From Candidatus Blastococcus massiliensis AP3 (GTDB lineage Bacteria; Actinomycetota; Actinomycetes; Mycobacteriales; Geodermatophilaceae): DNA of 64,000 nucleotides. A program made the translations under genes and the position numbers. The notes beneath the pieces were generated by a model. It was given only the letters and a program-made list of their open reading frames with translations. It was not told the origin of the DNA and searched no databases. Positions 30,314-42,274 of this stretch are shown here, one piece after another; within the stretch, counting starts at the first letter, position 1, and each line of letters begins with the position of its first letter. The DNA lies in assembly GCF_000582785.1 (NCBI RefSeq), contig NZ_HG931175.1:16787-80786 (forward strand). Direction: 5' to 3'.

Positions 30314-30319
30314 TAGCGT
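30314..30319 (+). promoter_or_regulatory. Putative -10 hexamer for leaderless gcvP
   Basis: TAGCGT ends 7 nt before GTG 30,327, directly after the 22-bp inverted repeat. No Shine-Dalgarno sequence fits between them, which agrees with a leaderless mRNA. Confidence 0.5.
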
Positions 30320-30326
30320 TCTGCCA

Positions 30327-33368
<3,042 letters not shown>

Positions 33369-33404
33369 CTCCCGGCCGTCGGTGCCGGGGCGCGGGCGGG
33401 TCGC

Positions 33405-33608
33405 TCAGGCGCTGAGGGGTTCGGGGGTCAGCCAGGTGTGCGGGTCGGCGAAGGCGCGGCCGTCGGGCAGCAGCTCGCCGTCGTCGTCGAAGAGGACGAC
33501 GCCGTTGCACAGCAGGCTCCAGCCCTGTTCGGGGTGGCTGCTGACGACGGCGGCGAGGTCACGCGCCTCGCTGGAGACGTCGGGGCACGGGGTTGCGTGA
33601 GCGCACAT
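33405..33608 (-). CDS. DUF5999 family small protein
   Basis: A 67-residue protein with an N-terminal MCAHATPCPD, which gives a Cys-His-Cys cluster that may bind metal, and the family hallmark HPEQGWSLLCNGVVLFDDDGELLPDG. Found in many actinobacteria as a stand-alone protein; function unknown. ATG 33,608 to stop 33,405, convergent with gcvP (36 bp apart). Confidence 0.85.
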   Translation of the reverse strand: MCAHATPCPDVSSEARDLAAVVSSHPEQGWSLLCNGVVLFDDDGELLPDGRAFADPHTWLTPEPLSA

Positions 33609-33784
33609 GGGATGGATCCGTCCGTCTGGGTCGGCAGGAGCCGGCTGTAGCTGATGGTGAGCGTCCGATTACCGAACGCTGCCTAGTGTGCGCGCCGATC
33701 GACCACTCGGATAGTGATGCAGGTCACCAGATCACTCCGAGGAGTGGTGCAGAGTTGCCAGTGCCCGTCGGCGGACCGGATGGG

Positions 33785-34738
33785 TCAGAGCTTGCGCAGC
33801 AGGATCCGCCGGACGGAGTGGTCGGCGGCCTTCTGGAGCACCAGTCGGGCGCGTGACCGGGTCGGCGCGATGTTGGTGCGCAGGTTGGGCCCGTTGACCG
33901 CGGTCCAGATGCCCAGGGCCGTCTCCTGGGCCTGCTCGTCGGTCAGGTCGGCGAACCGGTGGAAGAACGCGGAGGTGTCCGCGAACGCGGTACGCCGCAA
34001 CGCGAGGAAGCGCTCGACGTACCACCGCTGGATGTCGGCCTCGGCAGCGTCGACGTAGACGGAGAAGTCGAAGAAGTCCGAGGCGAACACCTCGGGAGCG
34101 GTGCCGTCGGCACGACGACCCGCCTGCAGCACGTTGAGACCCTCGACCACGAGGATGTCCGGACGGTCCACGGCCTGCCGCCGGTCCGGGACGATGTCGT
34201 AGGCGCGGTGGTCGTAGACCGGCGCGAACACCTCTTCCCGCCCGCTCTTCACATCGGCGAGGAAGCGCAGCAGCGCCCGCCGGTCGTAGCTCTCCGGAAA
34301 GCCCTTGCGCGACATCAGACCGCGGGCCTCGAGCACCGCGTTGGGGAGGAGGAACCCGTCGGTGGTGACGAGGTCCACCCTCGGCGAGCCGGGGCTGGCC
34401 GCGAGCAGCGTCTGCAGCAGCCGCGAGGTGGTGCTCTTGCCCACCGCGACGCTGCCGGCGACCGCGATGACGAAGGGCACCTTGGCCGTCGAGTCGCCCA
34501 GGAAGTCGCTCTGTGCTGCCCAGAGGCGCTTGCTGGCGGTGACGTGCAGGCCGAGCAGCCGGGCCAGCGGCAGGTAGACCGTGGCCACCTCGTCCAGGTC
34601 GATCCGGTCGCCGAGCGAGGCGAGCGCCGAGAGGTCCGCCTCGTCCAGGGGTAGCCGGGACCCGGCGGCGAGCGCCCGCCACGAGTCGCGGTCGAACACC
34701 GCGTAGGGCGAGATGGAGCCGCGTGTCCCTGCCGTCAC
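33785..34738 (-). CDS. coaA: Pantothenate kinase, type I
   Basis: Phosphorylates pantothenate, the first and controlling step of coenzyme A synthesis. The 317-residue product matches the prokaryotic type I kinase: P-loop [14 protein letters not shown] near residue 100, [27 protein letters not shown], then [11 protein letters not shown] and the [15 protein letters not shown] segment. GTG 34,738 was preferred to the upstream ATG 34,789 because it gives the usual family length and starts at [16 protein letters not shown] with a purine run before it. Feedback inhibition by CoA is known for the family. It is divergent from the GNAT gene. Confidence 0.93.
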   Translation of the reverse strand: MTAGTRGSISPYAVFDRDSWRALAAGSRLPLDEADLSALASLGDRIDLDEVATVYLPLARLLGLHVTASKRLWAAQSDFLGDSTAKVPFVIAVAGSVAVGKSTTSRLLQTLLAASPGSPRVDLVTTDGFLLPNAVLEARGLMSRKGFPESYDRRALLRFLADVKSGREEVFAPVYDHRAYDIVPDRRQAVDRPDILVVEGLNVLQAGRRADGTAPEVFASDFFDFSVYVDAAEADIQRWYVERFLALRRTAFADTSAFFHRFADLTDEQAQETALGIWTAVNGPNLRTNIAPTRSRARLVLQKAADHSVRRILLRKL

Positions 34739-34848
34739 GCCCCCATCGTGCCGTCCGGCCCCCGGGCCTCCTACGCGCGGGTCACCCATGGGGGTGGGCC
34801 GGGACCCGCGGGGACGTCCGCGCGACCGTTCCCCGGACAGGGGCGGTC

Positions 34849-34854
34849 TAGGGT
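34849..34854 (+). promoter_or_regulatory. Putative -10 hexamer for leaderless GNAT gene
   Basis: TAGGGT ends 7 nt before GTG 34,862. Confidence 0.45.
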
Positions 34855-34861
34855 TCCCGGT

Positions 34862-35671
34862 GTGTCAGCCCGCCCGGGACTGCTCGAGTGCATCGAGCGC
34901 TACTACGCCGCCGCGCCGCTGCCGGACGCGCGGATCGAGCGCGCGGGCGCCCTCGACGTCCCCGTGGCCGATCCCGCCTGGCCCTACCCCGCGCGCCCGG
35001 CACGGGGGAGCGACTCCCGGGTGACCGTGGCCGACGTCCGCCGCGCCGTCGAGCTCCAGCAGGCCGCCGGGCTGCCGGCCGCCCTGGAATGGATTCCGGA
35101 GTGCACCCCGGAGGTGGCGGGCGCCGCCCGCGCCGCGGGGCTGGTCGTCGAGGAGCTGCCCCTGCTGGTGGCGGACGAACCGGTCGAGCTGCTCTTCCCC
35201 GCCGGGGTGCGGCTGTACCTGGTGGGCGCCGAGGACCCCGAGCTGCCGCACTACCTGGCGGTGTCGGCGGTCGCCTTCGCCCACCCCGGGGGGCCGGCCG
35301 ACGTACCCGCCACCGTGCCCGCCCCGGAGCCGGAGAGCGGCCCCGGGACGGCGGCCCTCCGCGAGCGGATCGCGTCCGGCCGGACCGTGATGATGGTGGC
35401 GATCGAGCGTGGCGTCCCCGTCGCCGTCGGGCTGCACCAGCCCGTCGACATCGACGGCGCGGTGGTCAGCGAGATCGTCGGCCTGGCCACCACGCCGCGC
35501 CTGCGCGGCCGGGGGCTCGGCGCCGGGATCGCCTCCGCGCTCGTCGCGCACGCCCGGGAGACCGCGGACCTGGTGTTCCTGGCGGCCGGCGACGACGACG
35601 TCTCCCGGGTGTACGAGCGGATCGGCTTCGCCCGCGTGGCGACCACCGGCGCCGCCGGACCGCCCGAGTAG
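34862..35671 (+). CDS. GNAT-family acetyltransferase
   Basis: A 269-residue protein. The C-terminal 110 residues hold a GNAT domain: [20 protein letters not shown], then the acetyl-CoA loop [20 protein letters not shown] (the RGRGLG signature of motif A, near residue 217) and YERIGFARV at the end. The N-terminal 140 residues are an Ala/Pro/Glu-rich second half-domain ([21 protein letters not shown]), seen in two-domain GNATs. Substrate unknown. Start GTG 34,862 is set by the -10 hexamer just upstream and the [14 protein letters not shown] opening. It ends 9 bp from the convergent PEBP gene. Confidence 0.85.
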   Translation: MSARPGLLECIERYYAAAPLPDARIERAGALDVPVADPAWPYPARPARGSDSRVTVADVRRAVELQQAAGLPAALEWIPECTPEVAGAARAAGLVVEELPLLVADEPVELLFPAGVRLYLVGAEDPELPHYLAVSAVAFAHPGGPADVPATVPAPEPESGPGTAALRERIASGRTVMMVAIERGVPVAVGLHQPVDIDGAVVSEIVGLATTPRLRGRGLGAGIASALVAHARETADLVFLAAGDDDVSRVYERIGFARVATTGAAGPPE

Positions 35672-35680
35672 GTCGTCCGG

Positions 35681-36226
35681 CTACCGCTGCTCGTAGGTGG
35701 CGACCAGGGTGGCCCGGGCCACGGTGTGGAAGAACAGGTTGAAGCCCAGGACGGCGGGTCGGGTGTCGCCGTCGACGTCGAGCGTCTCCGTGTCGACGGC
35801 GTGGACGACGACGAAGTAGCGGTGCGGGCCGTGGCCGGACGGCGGAGCGGCACCCACGTACCCGGCGAAACCGCCGTCGTTGCGGAGCTGGACCGCGCCC
35901 GCGGGCAGGTCGGGGGAGTCCTTGCTGCCCGCATCGGCGGGCAGCTCGGTGACCGTGGCGGGGATGTTGGCCACGGCCCAGTGCCAGAAGCCGCTGGCGG
36001 TCGGCGCGTCGGGGTCGAAGACGGTCACCGCGAAGCTGCGGGTGCCCTCCGGGAAACCGGACCACGACAGCTGCGGCGAGCGGTCCTCTCCGCCGGCACC
36101 CATCACGCCGCTGACCTGCGGCATGGACAGGGAGGCGCCGTCGGTGACGTCCCCGCTGGTGACGGTGAACGACGGCACCCGCGGCAGGAAGTCGTACGGG
36201 TTGGGCGGCAGCGGCCGGTCGGCCAT
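35681..36226 (-). CDS. YbhB/YbcL family (PEBP-like) protein
   Basis: A 181-residue cytoplasmic protein of the phosphatidylethanolamine-binding family. It has the anion-pocket motifs: [20 protein letters not shown] (the DPDxP...HW pair) near residue 75 and [18 protein letters not shown] near residue 135. Bacterial relatives include Raf-kinase-inhibitor-like proteins, and no firm role is known. ATG 36,226 precedes the conserved [14 protein letters not shown] longer frame upstream was rejected because the family begins here. Confidence 0.88.
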   Translation of the reverse strand: MADRPLPPNPYDFLPRVPSFTVTSGDVTDGASLSMPQVSGVMGAGGEDRSPQLSWSGFPEGTRSFAVTVFDPDAPTASGFWHWAVANIPATVTELPADAGSKDSPDLPAGAVQLRNDGGFAGYVGAAPPSGHGPHRYFVVVHAVDTETLDVDGDTRPAVLGFNLFFHTVARATLVATYEQR

Positions 36227-36388
36227 GTCGGTCCTCTCGACGCAGGGGCGGGAACGGACGCCGTCCGCGCAGGGCAGGCGTCCTCGTCGCGACACTAGGC
36301 AGGAGCGGTGCGCCGCGCGCGTCGGCATGCGAGCGACCCGGTACACGAGCGACCCGGCGTCGGAACGGTGCTGCAACGGCCGCGCCGG

Positions 36389-36394
36389 TAGCGT
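36389..36394 (+). promoter_or_regulatory. Putative -10 hexamer for leaderless HAD/GH65 operon
   Basis: TAGCGT ends 7 nt before GTG 36,402. Confidence 0.45.
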
Positions 36395-36401
36395 CGTCGC
36401 C

Positions 36402-37145
36402 GTGCCTGTATCCGGCCTGGGGCTGCCCGAGTCCATCCGCGCCTGCCTCTTCGACCTCGACGGTGTGCTGACCCGCACCGCCACCGTGCACATGGCCGCG
36501 TGGAAACGCACCTTCGACGAGTTCCTGGATCGCTTCGACCCCGGACAGCCGGAGTTCAGCCAGTCCGACTACAACAGCTTCGTCGACGGCAAGCACCGGG
36601 CCGACGGCGTGCGCGGCTTCCTGGCCAGTCGCGACATCACCCTCCCCGAGGGTGGCCCCGAGGACCCGCCCGACGCGGCGACCGTCCAGGCGATCGCGAG
36701 CCGCAAGAACGAGCTGGTGCTGCGCGAGCTCGAGGAGCACGGCGTGGAGGTCTATGCCGGCTCGGTCCGCTACCTCCGCGCGGTGAAGGAGGCCGGTCTG
36801 CCGGCCGCGGTGGTGACGGCGTCGGCCAACGGTGAGCAGGTGATCGCCGTCGGCGGGTTCGCCGACCTCATCGATGCGCGGGTGGACGGCGTCGTGGCCT
36901 CGCGCGAGGGGCTGCGCGGCAAGCCCGAACCCGACACCTTCCTCGCGGGGGCCCGGCTGCTCGGGGTCGAGCCCGCCGAGGCCGTCGTCTTCGAGGACGC
37001 GCTGTCCGGCGTGGCCGCCGGGCGCGCGGGCGGCTTCGGCTACGTGGTCGGCGTCGACCGGGTGGGGCAGTCCGACGCGCTGGCAGAGGCCGGCGCCGAC
37101 ATCGTGGTGGACGACCTGGAGCTGCTGCTGGAGGACGCGACGTGA
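36402..37145 (+). CDS. Beta-phosphoglucomutase-like HAD hydrolase
   Basis: A 247-residue HAD-superfamily protein, likely isomerising beta-glucose 1-phosphate to glucose 6-phosphate. Motif I is [11 protein letters not shown] (nucleophile Asp and general-acid Asp), followed by a cap domain (residues about 30-105, with [11 protein letters not shown] and [13 protein letters not shown]). Motif II is VVTASAN, motif III Lys is in [11 protein letters not shown], and motif IV is [19 protein letters not shown]. It overlaps the GH65 gene by 4 bp. A disaccharide phosphorylase that releases beta-glucose 1-phosphate plus this mutase make a complete route for trehalose, maltose or a related sugar (Rv3400/Rv3401 are the counterparts, by memory). 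Confidence 0.9.
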   Translation: MPVSGLGLPESIRACLFDLDGVLTRTATVHMAAWKRTFDEFLDRFDPGQPEFSQSDYNSFVDGKHRADGVRGFLASRDITLPEGGPEDPPDAATVQAIASRKNELVLRELEEHGVEVYAGSVRYLRAVKEAGLPAAVVTASANGEQVIAVGGFADLIDARVDGVVASREGLRGKPEPDTFLAGARLLGVEPAEAVVFEDALSGVAAGRAGGFGYVVGVDRVGQSDALAEAGADIVVDDLELLLEDAT

Positions 37146-39499
37146 CCGAGGGACGTCCGGCTTTCCCCGTCGAGCCGTGGTCGCTGACCGAGATCGGGCT
37201 GGACCATTCCTCCCTCGGCGTGCACGAGTCCCTCTTCGCGCTGGCGAACGGGCACATCGGCATGCGCGGTTCCTTCGACGAGGGGGAGCCCGTCGTCTTC
37301 CCGGGCACCTACCTCAACGGGTTCTTCGAGGAGCGTCCGCTGCCCTACGCGGAGGCCGGCTACGGCTATCCGGAGCAGGGCCAGACGGTCGTCAACGTGA
37401 CCGACGGCAAGCTCATCCGGCTGCTGGTCAACGACTCGCCGATGGACCTCAACTACGGCGAGATCCTCTCGCACCGGCGCACCCTCGACCTGCGGGCAGG
37501 GGTGCTCCGGCGGGTCACCGAGTGGCGCTCGCCGGGCGGGCGCTGCGTCCGGGTGACCAGCACCAGGCTGGTGTCCCTGACCCGGCGGTCCATCGCGGCC
37601 ATCGAGTACCAGGTCGAGGTCATCGACGACGAGGGCGACCTGTACGTCGCCCTCCAGTCCGATCTGCTGGCCAACGAGGTCAACCGTTTCGACACCGGAG
37701 ACCCCCGCGCGGCCGCGGCCCTCGACCGGCCGCTGCAGGCCGAGTTCTCCGTCGGCCGCGGTCGGCACGCCGTCCTGGTCCACCACACCGCCCGCAGCCG
37801 GCTCCGGATGGCCGCCGGCATGGACCACCTCGTCGAGATCCCGGACACCAGCACCGAGGACATCGAGGCCAACGGTGACCTCGCCCGGTACACGCTGGCC
37901 GCGCGCATCCCGCCGGGCGGTTCCCTGAAGCTGGTGAAGTTCCTGTCCTACGGCTGGTCGTCGCGCCGCTCGGGTGCCGCCCTGCGCGACCAGGTCGACG
38001 CCGCGCTCGCCACCGCCAAGCTGGCCGGTTTCGAGCGGCTGATGCGCGAGCAACGCGACCTGCTCGACCGGCACTGGGACGACGCGGACGTCGAGATCGA
38101 GGGCGACGACCAGCTGCAGCAGGCGGTCCGGGTGGGCATGTTCCACGTCCTGCAGGCCGGTCTGCGCGCCGAGCGGCAGGCGATCGGGGCCAAGGGGCTG
38201 ACCGGGCCCGGGTACGACGGGCACAGCTTCTGGGACACCGAGACCTACCTGCTCCCGGTGCTCACCTACACCGTGCCGCGGGCCGCCCGCGACGCCCTCC
38301 GCTGGCGTCACTCGACCCTGGAGCTGGCCCGCGAGCGGGCGCGCGTGCTCGGCCTGCGGGGCGCGGCGTTCCCCTGGCGGACCATCCGCGGCGAGGAGAC
38401 CTCCGGGTACTGGCCGGCCGGGACGGCGGCCTTCCACATCAACGCCGACATCGCCGACGCCGTCATCCGGTACTACAACGCCACCCTGGACGAGGACTTC
38501 GACCGGGACATCGGCGCCGAGCTGCTCATCGAAACCGGGCGGCTGTGGGCGGCGCTGGGTCACTTCGACCCCGAGCACGGCTTCCGCATCGACGGCGTGA
38601 CGGGTCCGGACGAGTACACCGCGGTGGTCGACAACAACGTCTACACCAACCTCATGGCCCAGCGGAACCTGCGCGAGGCGGCCCGGGCCGTGGGCCGGCA
38701 CCCCGACGTCGCCGCCCGGCTCGGGGTGGACGACGACGAGGTGGAGATCTGGCTGCGGGCGGCCGCGCTCATGGCGGTGCCCTACGACACCCAGCGCGGC
38801 GTGCACATGCAGTCCGACGGCTTCACCCACCACGAGGAGTGGGACTTCGCGGGCACCCCGGCCGACCACTACCCGCTGCTGCTGCACTACCCGTACTACG
38901 ACATCTACCGGAAGCAGGTCGTCAAGCAGGCAGACCTCGTCCTGGCCCTGCACCTGCGCGGGGACGCGTTCACCCTCGAGGAGAAGATCGCCAACTTCGC
39001 CTACTACGAGGCGCGCACCACCCGGGACTCGTCGCTGTCGGCCAGCGAGCAGGGCGTCGTCGCGGCGGAGACGGGGCACCTGGACCTCGCCTACGACTAC
39101 TGGGCGGAGACCGCGCTCACCGACCTGCAGAACCTGCACCAGAACTCGGGCCACGGGCTGCACATCGCCGCACTGGCCGGCAGCTGGACGGTCGCCGTCG
39201 CGGGATTCGGCGGGCTGCGCGACCACGACGGGGAACTGATGTTCGCCCCGCGTCTGCCACCCCGGATCGACCGCCTGCGCTTCCGGGTGGTCTACCGGGG
39301 CCGCAAGCTGGTCGTGTCGGTGACGCCGTCGTCGGCGATCTACCGGCTGGCCGACGGCGAGCCGCTCGAGATCCTCCACCACGGTCGCCGGGTGACCGTC
39401 GACCAGACCGACCTCGAGCTCGACGTCCCGGCGGCGCCACTGGCGAAGCCGGTCCGGCAGCCGTCCGGCTGCGAACCCCGTCGGCGGGAGCGGATCTGA
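37142..39499 (+). CDS. GH65-family glycoside phosphorylase/hydrolase
   Basis: A 785-residue cytoplasmic enzyme of glycoside hydrolase family 65 (maltose, trehalose or kojibiose phosphorylase group). N-terminal super-sandwich domain: GHIGMRGSFDEGEP and PGTYLNGFF. The (alpha/alpha)6 barrel has YDGHSFWDTETYLLPVLTYT, then FPWRTIRGEETSGYWPAGTA, and the general-acid Glu in VTGPDEYTAVVDNNVYTN near residue 490. The phosphate loop region HNSSLSP-like is read here as RDSSLSASEQG. Whether it is a phosphorylase or hydrolase cannot be decided by eye, but pairing with a beta-phosphoglucomutase favours phosphorolysis. GTG 37,142 overlaps the upstream stop. Confidence 0.92.
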   Translation: MTEGRPAFPVEPWSLTEIGLDHSSLGVHESLFALANGHIGMRGSFDEGEPVVFPGTYLNGFFEERPLPYAEAGYGYPEQGQTVVNVTDGKLIRLLVNDSPMDLNYGEILSHRRTLDLRAGVLRRVTEWRSPGGRCVRVTSTRLVSLTRRSIAAIEYQVEVIDDEGDLYVALQSDLLANEVNRFDTGDPRAAAALDRPLQAEFSVGRGRHAVLVHHTARSRLRMAAGMDHLVEIPDTSTEDIEANGDLARYTLAARIPPGGSLKLVKFLSYGWSSRRSGAALRDQVDAALATAKLAGFERLMREQRDLLDRHWDDADVEIEGDDQLQQAVRVGMFHVLQAGLRAERQAIGAKGLTGPGYDGHSFWDTETYLLPVLTYTVPRAARDALRWRHSTLELARERARVLGLRGAAFPWRTIRGEETSGYWPAGTAAFHINADIADAVIRYYNATLDEDFDRDIGAELLIETGRLWAALGHFDPEHGFRIDGVTGPDEYTAVVDNNVYTNLMAQRNLREAARAVGRHPDVAARLGVDDDEVEIWLRAAALMAVPYDTQRGVHMQSDGFTHHEEWDFAGTPADHYPLLLHYPYYDIYRKQVVKQADLVLALHLRGDAFTLEEKIANFAYYEARTTRDSSLSASEQGVVAAETGHLDLAYDYWAETALTDLQNLHQNSGHGLHIAALAGSWTVAVAGFGGLRDHDGELMFAPRLPPRIDRLRFRVVYRGRKLVVSVTPSSAIYRLADGEPLEILHHGRRVTVDQTDLELDVPAAPLAKPVRQPSGCEPRRRERI

Positions 39500-39514
39500 G
39501 CCCGAGGAGCGGGG

Positions 39515-40219
39515 TCAGGCCAGCAGCCAGCGGCCGCCCAGCACCAGGGCCCCGACGTCCACGACGAGGAAGAACCCCACCCACAGCACCGCCGGGAGCC
39601 GCGTCAGGCGGGCCAGCTGATCGGCGTCGGAGTCGCGGGCCCCGCGACGACGGCGGGCCGCCTGCAGCTCCAGCACGGTGCGGGGCGCCGCGAGCAGCAG
39701 GAACCAGGTGGCGACCGCCGCGAACGCGGCCTGCCCGCCGGGCGGCAGCCACCACGTCGCGGCGAGCACGGGTCCGCCGGTGAGCAGCACCGACCACAGG
39801 CCGTACCAGTTGCGGATCTGCACCAGCAGCAGCGCCAGGAGACCCAGCAGGGCCCAGAGCAGCCCGATCGCATGGCCGGCGGCGAGCAGTGCGGCGGCAC
39901 CGAGGCCGAACAGCGCCGGACCCGTGTAGCCCGCGGCGCAGGTGAGCACCATGCCGAGCCCGGTCGGCCGCCCCGAGGACAGGGTGAGCCCGGAGGTGTC
40001 CGAGTGCAGCCGGATGCCCGACAGCCGGCGCCCGACCGCGAGCGCGACCAGACCGTGCGCGCCCTCGTGCGCGATCGTCACCGCGTGGCGGGCCCGCCGC
40101 CACGCGGGAGGCCAGAGGACCAGCAGGGCGGCGACCGCCGCGGTGCCGACGAGCAGCTCGGGGGAGAGGTCGGGAACCGGGGCGGTGACGCGCTCCAAGA
40201 ACCGCTGCAGCCCCGCCAC
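39515..40219 (-). CDS. M50-family (site-2 protease-like) membrane metallopeptidase
   Basis: A 234-residue polytopic membrane protein. The zinc motif HEGAH (HExxH, near residue 51) lies at the start of a membrane-adjacent helix, followed by GRRLSGIRLHSDTSGLT and TCAAGYTGPALFGLGAAALL, the GYxGxxL feature of the M50B-like group. About six spans. The conserved distal Asp of S2P enzymes is not evident; NWYGLW occupies that area. Unlike RseP-type proteases there is no PDZ domain. Possible substrates are not encoded nearby. GTG 40,219 has a poor ribosome-binding site. Confidence 0.8.
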   Translation of the reverse strand: MAGLQRFLERVTAPVPDLSPELLVGTAAVAALLVLWPPAWRRARHAVTIAHEGAHGLVALAVGRRLSGIRLHSDTSGLTLSSGRPTGLGMVLTCAAGYTGPALFGLGAAALLAAGHAIGLLWALLGLLALLLVQIRNWYGLWSVLLTGGPVLAATWWLPPGGQAAFAAVATWFLLLAAPRTVLELQAARRRRGARDSDADQLARLTRLPAVLWVGFFLVVDVGALVLGGRWLLA

Positions 40220-40293
40220 GTCGGGCAGTCAACCGTACGGTCCCGGGAACGCCCCGCACGTGCCGGCGACGGCGGGGCGACCCCGGCGCCGGG

Positions 40294-40485
40294 TCAGTTG
40301 CCGGGCTTGACCGCCCTGCCGCGCTCGCGCTCGTCCTCGTCGGCCTCGTAGGCGCCGGGTACGGGGGTGGCCGCGCCGGCGTCCTCGCCGGGGGAGAGCG
40401 GCTTGCGGATCAGGTTGCCCTGGCCGTGCGACGGCGAGCCGCCCGGCTCGTCCTTCTCGTCGGTGTCGGGACGCGGATCTGCCAC
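40294..40485 (-). CDS. Small acidic hypothetical protein
   Basis: A 63-residue protein with a clear start: GTG 40,485 follows AGGAGG by 5 nt. Composition is highly charged (DTDEKDEPGG near the start, EADEDERERGRAVKPGN at the end) with Pro and Gly, so it is probably disordered in solution. No known domain. It lies between the M50 gene and the truncated response regulator on the same strand. Confidence 0.6.
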   Translation of the reverse strand: MADPRPDTDEKDEPGGSPSHGQGNLIRKPLSPGEDAGAATPVPGAYEADEDERERGRAVKPGN

Positions 40486-40550
40486 GGGGTCCTCCTGGGG
40501 TCGTCGTCCTCGGCCGCTACCCGTCGACCGGGGATCGAAGCCGCGGAGCC

Positions 40551-41210
40551 TCACACCAGTCCGGCGTCGTGCACCACCAGCGCCACCTGCACGCGGTTGG
40601 CCGCCGCGAGCTTGGTGAGCAGCCGGGACACGTGCGCCTTCACCGTCGCCACGCTCATGTAGGCCTCGGCGGCGATCTGCGCGTTGGACAGCCCCCGGCC
40701 GACGGCGAGGGCCACCTCGCGTTCCCGCTCGCTGAGCCGTTCCAGCAGCGCCAGCGCGGCGGCCCGCCGCTCGTCGGGTTCCGCGGTCGGGCCCTCGGCG
40801 TCGGCGACGTGCGCCATCAGCTGGCGGGTCACCGTGGGGGAGAGCATCGGCTCGCCCGCCGCCACCCTGCGCACGGCCTCGACGATCGCGGCCGGCGGGG
40901 TGTCCTTGAGCAGGAAGCCACTGGCACCGGCCCGCAGGGCCCGCAGGACGGAGGCGTCGGCGTCGAAGGTGGTGAGCACGATGACCTCGGGCCCGTCGGC
41001 GCGCGCCCGCAACCGCTCGGTGGCGGTCAGGCCGTCGACGCGCGGCATCCGGATGTCCATCAGGACGACGTCGGGTGCGTGCTCCGCGACCGCGGCCGGC
41101 ACCTCCTCGCCGTCGGCGCCCTCGCCGACCAGCACGCAGTCCCCGGACCCGCCGAGGACCATGGCCAGCGCGGCCCGCACCACCGGATCGTCGTCCACGA
41201 CGAGGACCCT
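40551..41210 (-). pseudogene. NarL/LuxR-family response regulator lacking its start codon
   Basis: The frame encodes a receiver domain and LuxR-type HTH: phospho-acceptor Asp in DVVLMDIRMPRVDG, signalling Thr in VIVLTTFDA, Lys in FLLKDTPP, and LSEREREVALAVGRGLSNAQ for DNA binding. The conserved first strand RVLVVDDD is present in frame, but upstream of it (41,211-41,250) no ATG, GTG or TTG precedes it before the coding body of another gene begins on the opposite strand. The first possible start (GTG 41,198) falls inside that strand (VVDDD). The usual partner histidine kinase is missing. It looks 5'-truncated by a deletion. Confidence 0.7.
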
Positions 41211-41827
41211 TGCTCTTCGCCGAGGAACCGGACAAGACCTTCGCCATGTTCTTCGCCACGACGCAGCTGCCCGTCGGGATGCTGCTGCCCGTGGTCGGCA
41301 TCCTGCTGGTGACCAGCGAGTGGTCGCAGCGCACCGCGATGACGACGTTCGCGCTGGTGCCGGCCCGCTCGCGGGTGCTCACCGCCAAGGTGCTCGCCGG
41401 CGTCGTCCTCGGCCTGCTCGGGGTCGCGGCAGCCGCGGTCGCGTCGGCGCTCGGGGCGTTGCTGACCCCGGTGTTCACGAGCGACACGTCGGACTGGGGG
41501 GTCTCCGGGGACCACGTCGTGCAGGCCGTGCTCGTCCAGGTCGTCACGATCCTCATCGGCATCGCGTTCGGCATGCTGCTGTTGAGCTCGCCGCTGGCGA
41601 TCGTCCTGTACTTCGTCCTGCCGACGATCGTGACCATCGTCGCGAACACCGTCGGCGCCCTCAGCTGGATGCGCGACTGGCTGGACCTCAACACGACCCT
41701 GGCGCCGATGTACGACGGCTCGCTGGACGGCCAGGGCTGGGCGCAGGTCGGGACGTCGGTGGCGCTGTGGGGAGTGCTGCCTCTCGTGGCGGGCTGGATC
41801 CGCATCGAGCGCAGCGAGATCGGCTGA
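41211..41827 (+). pseudogene. ABC-2 type permease fragment lacking its N-terminus
   Basis: The frame starts abruptly as LLFAEEPDKTFAMFFATTQ and runs about 205 residues with five membrane spans. GILLVTSEWSQRTAMTTFAL (the EWSQRT motif) and ARSRVLTAKVLAGVVLG identify an ABC-2 permease of the drug or multi-component export type. About 50 N-terminal residues, including the first span, and the start codon are missing, and no ATPase gene is adjacent. An internal ATG (41,246) would give a shortened product. The missing 5' end meets the missing 5' end of the response regulator at 41,208-41,212, head to head. Confidence 0.72.
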
Positions 41828-41875
41828 CGTCGTCCTACCGCGCTATCCGGTGGCGCACCCGGACGGCGGACGATC

Positions 41876-41888
41876 CGTCACAGTGACG
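41876..41888. repeat. CGTCAC-A-GTGACG palindrome, copy 1
   Basis: A 6-bp inverted repeat around a central A, 329 bp left of dif. Read on the minus strand it is followed by GATCGTCCGCCGT, close to the tail of copy 2. Confidence 0.6.
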
Positions 41889-41966
41889 TATTGAGCCGGG
41901 TTTGGCTGGGTGGACCGCCGTCCATCGGGGACGCGCATCAGCGCGATGCGGCAAACGGCGGGGGAT

Positions 41967-41981
41967 GCGTCACAGTGACGC
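41967..41981. repeat. GCGTCAC-A-GTGACGC palindrome, copy 2
   Basis: A perfect 7-bp inverted repeat around a central A, 91 bp from copy 1 and 236 bp left of dif. On the minus strand it reads TTGCGTCACTGTGACGCATC and runs on into CCCCGCCGT. Confidence 0.65.
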
Positions 41982-42216
41982 AATAGGGCCAGCCGGCCCC
42001 GGCCGGCGAGAGGGGCCCGGTGGCGGCCCGGCCGGACGGCCGACGGTTCGCCGCGGGGTCGGCCGACCGGGGCGAGGTGGCGGTGCGACGACGACACGGC
42101 GGTGCCGGCTCGACGGGCTTCGGGAGACGTCGTCGACGTCGCGGTGAGGGTCGGTCGCGGGCGATGTCGTCGGCGGGGAGGGCTCCGGGCCGTCAGGAGC
42201 GGGGCACCCCTCGGCT

Positions 42217-42244
42217 ACTTGACATAATGTGCATTATCGGCGCA
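42217..42244 (-). other. dif: dif site (XerCD chromosome-dimer resolution site)
   Basis: On the minus strand the site reads XerC-type arm TGCGCCGATAA, central 6 bp TGCACA, XerD-type arm TTATGTCAAGT. This is the 11-6-11 layout of bacterial dif, and the right arm differs from the E. coli XerD arm (TTATGTTAAAT) by two bases. The inner ATAATG-TG-CATTAT is a perfect inverted repeat and the most AT-rich spot in the area. xerD is in the same window. Gene orientation switches from mainly plus to mainly minus here, as expected at the replication terminus. Confidence 0.88.
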
Positions 42245-42274
42245 CGACCCAGGTGGGTGGGCGCTGCTGCGGGA

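Larger units (their letters stand above)
41828..42274. other. 447-bp gene-free stretch holding dif and two palindromes
   Basis: No frame here has a credible start and product. It contains two copies of a GTCAC-A-GTGAC palindrome (41,876 and 41,967), a C/G-rich stretch (41,990-42,110) and the dif-like site. It lies between the permease fragment and the stop of the APH-like gene, so it is downstream of both and not a promoter region. Confidence 0.6.
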
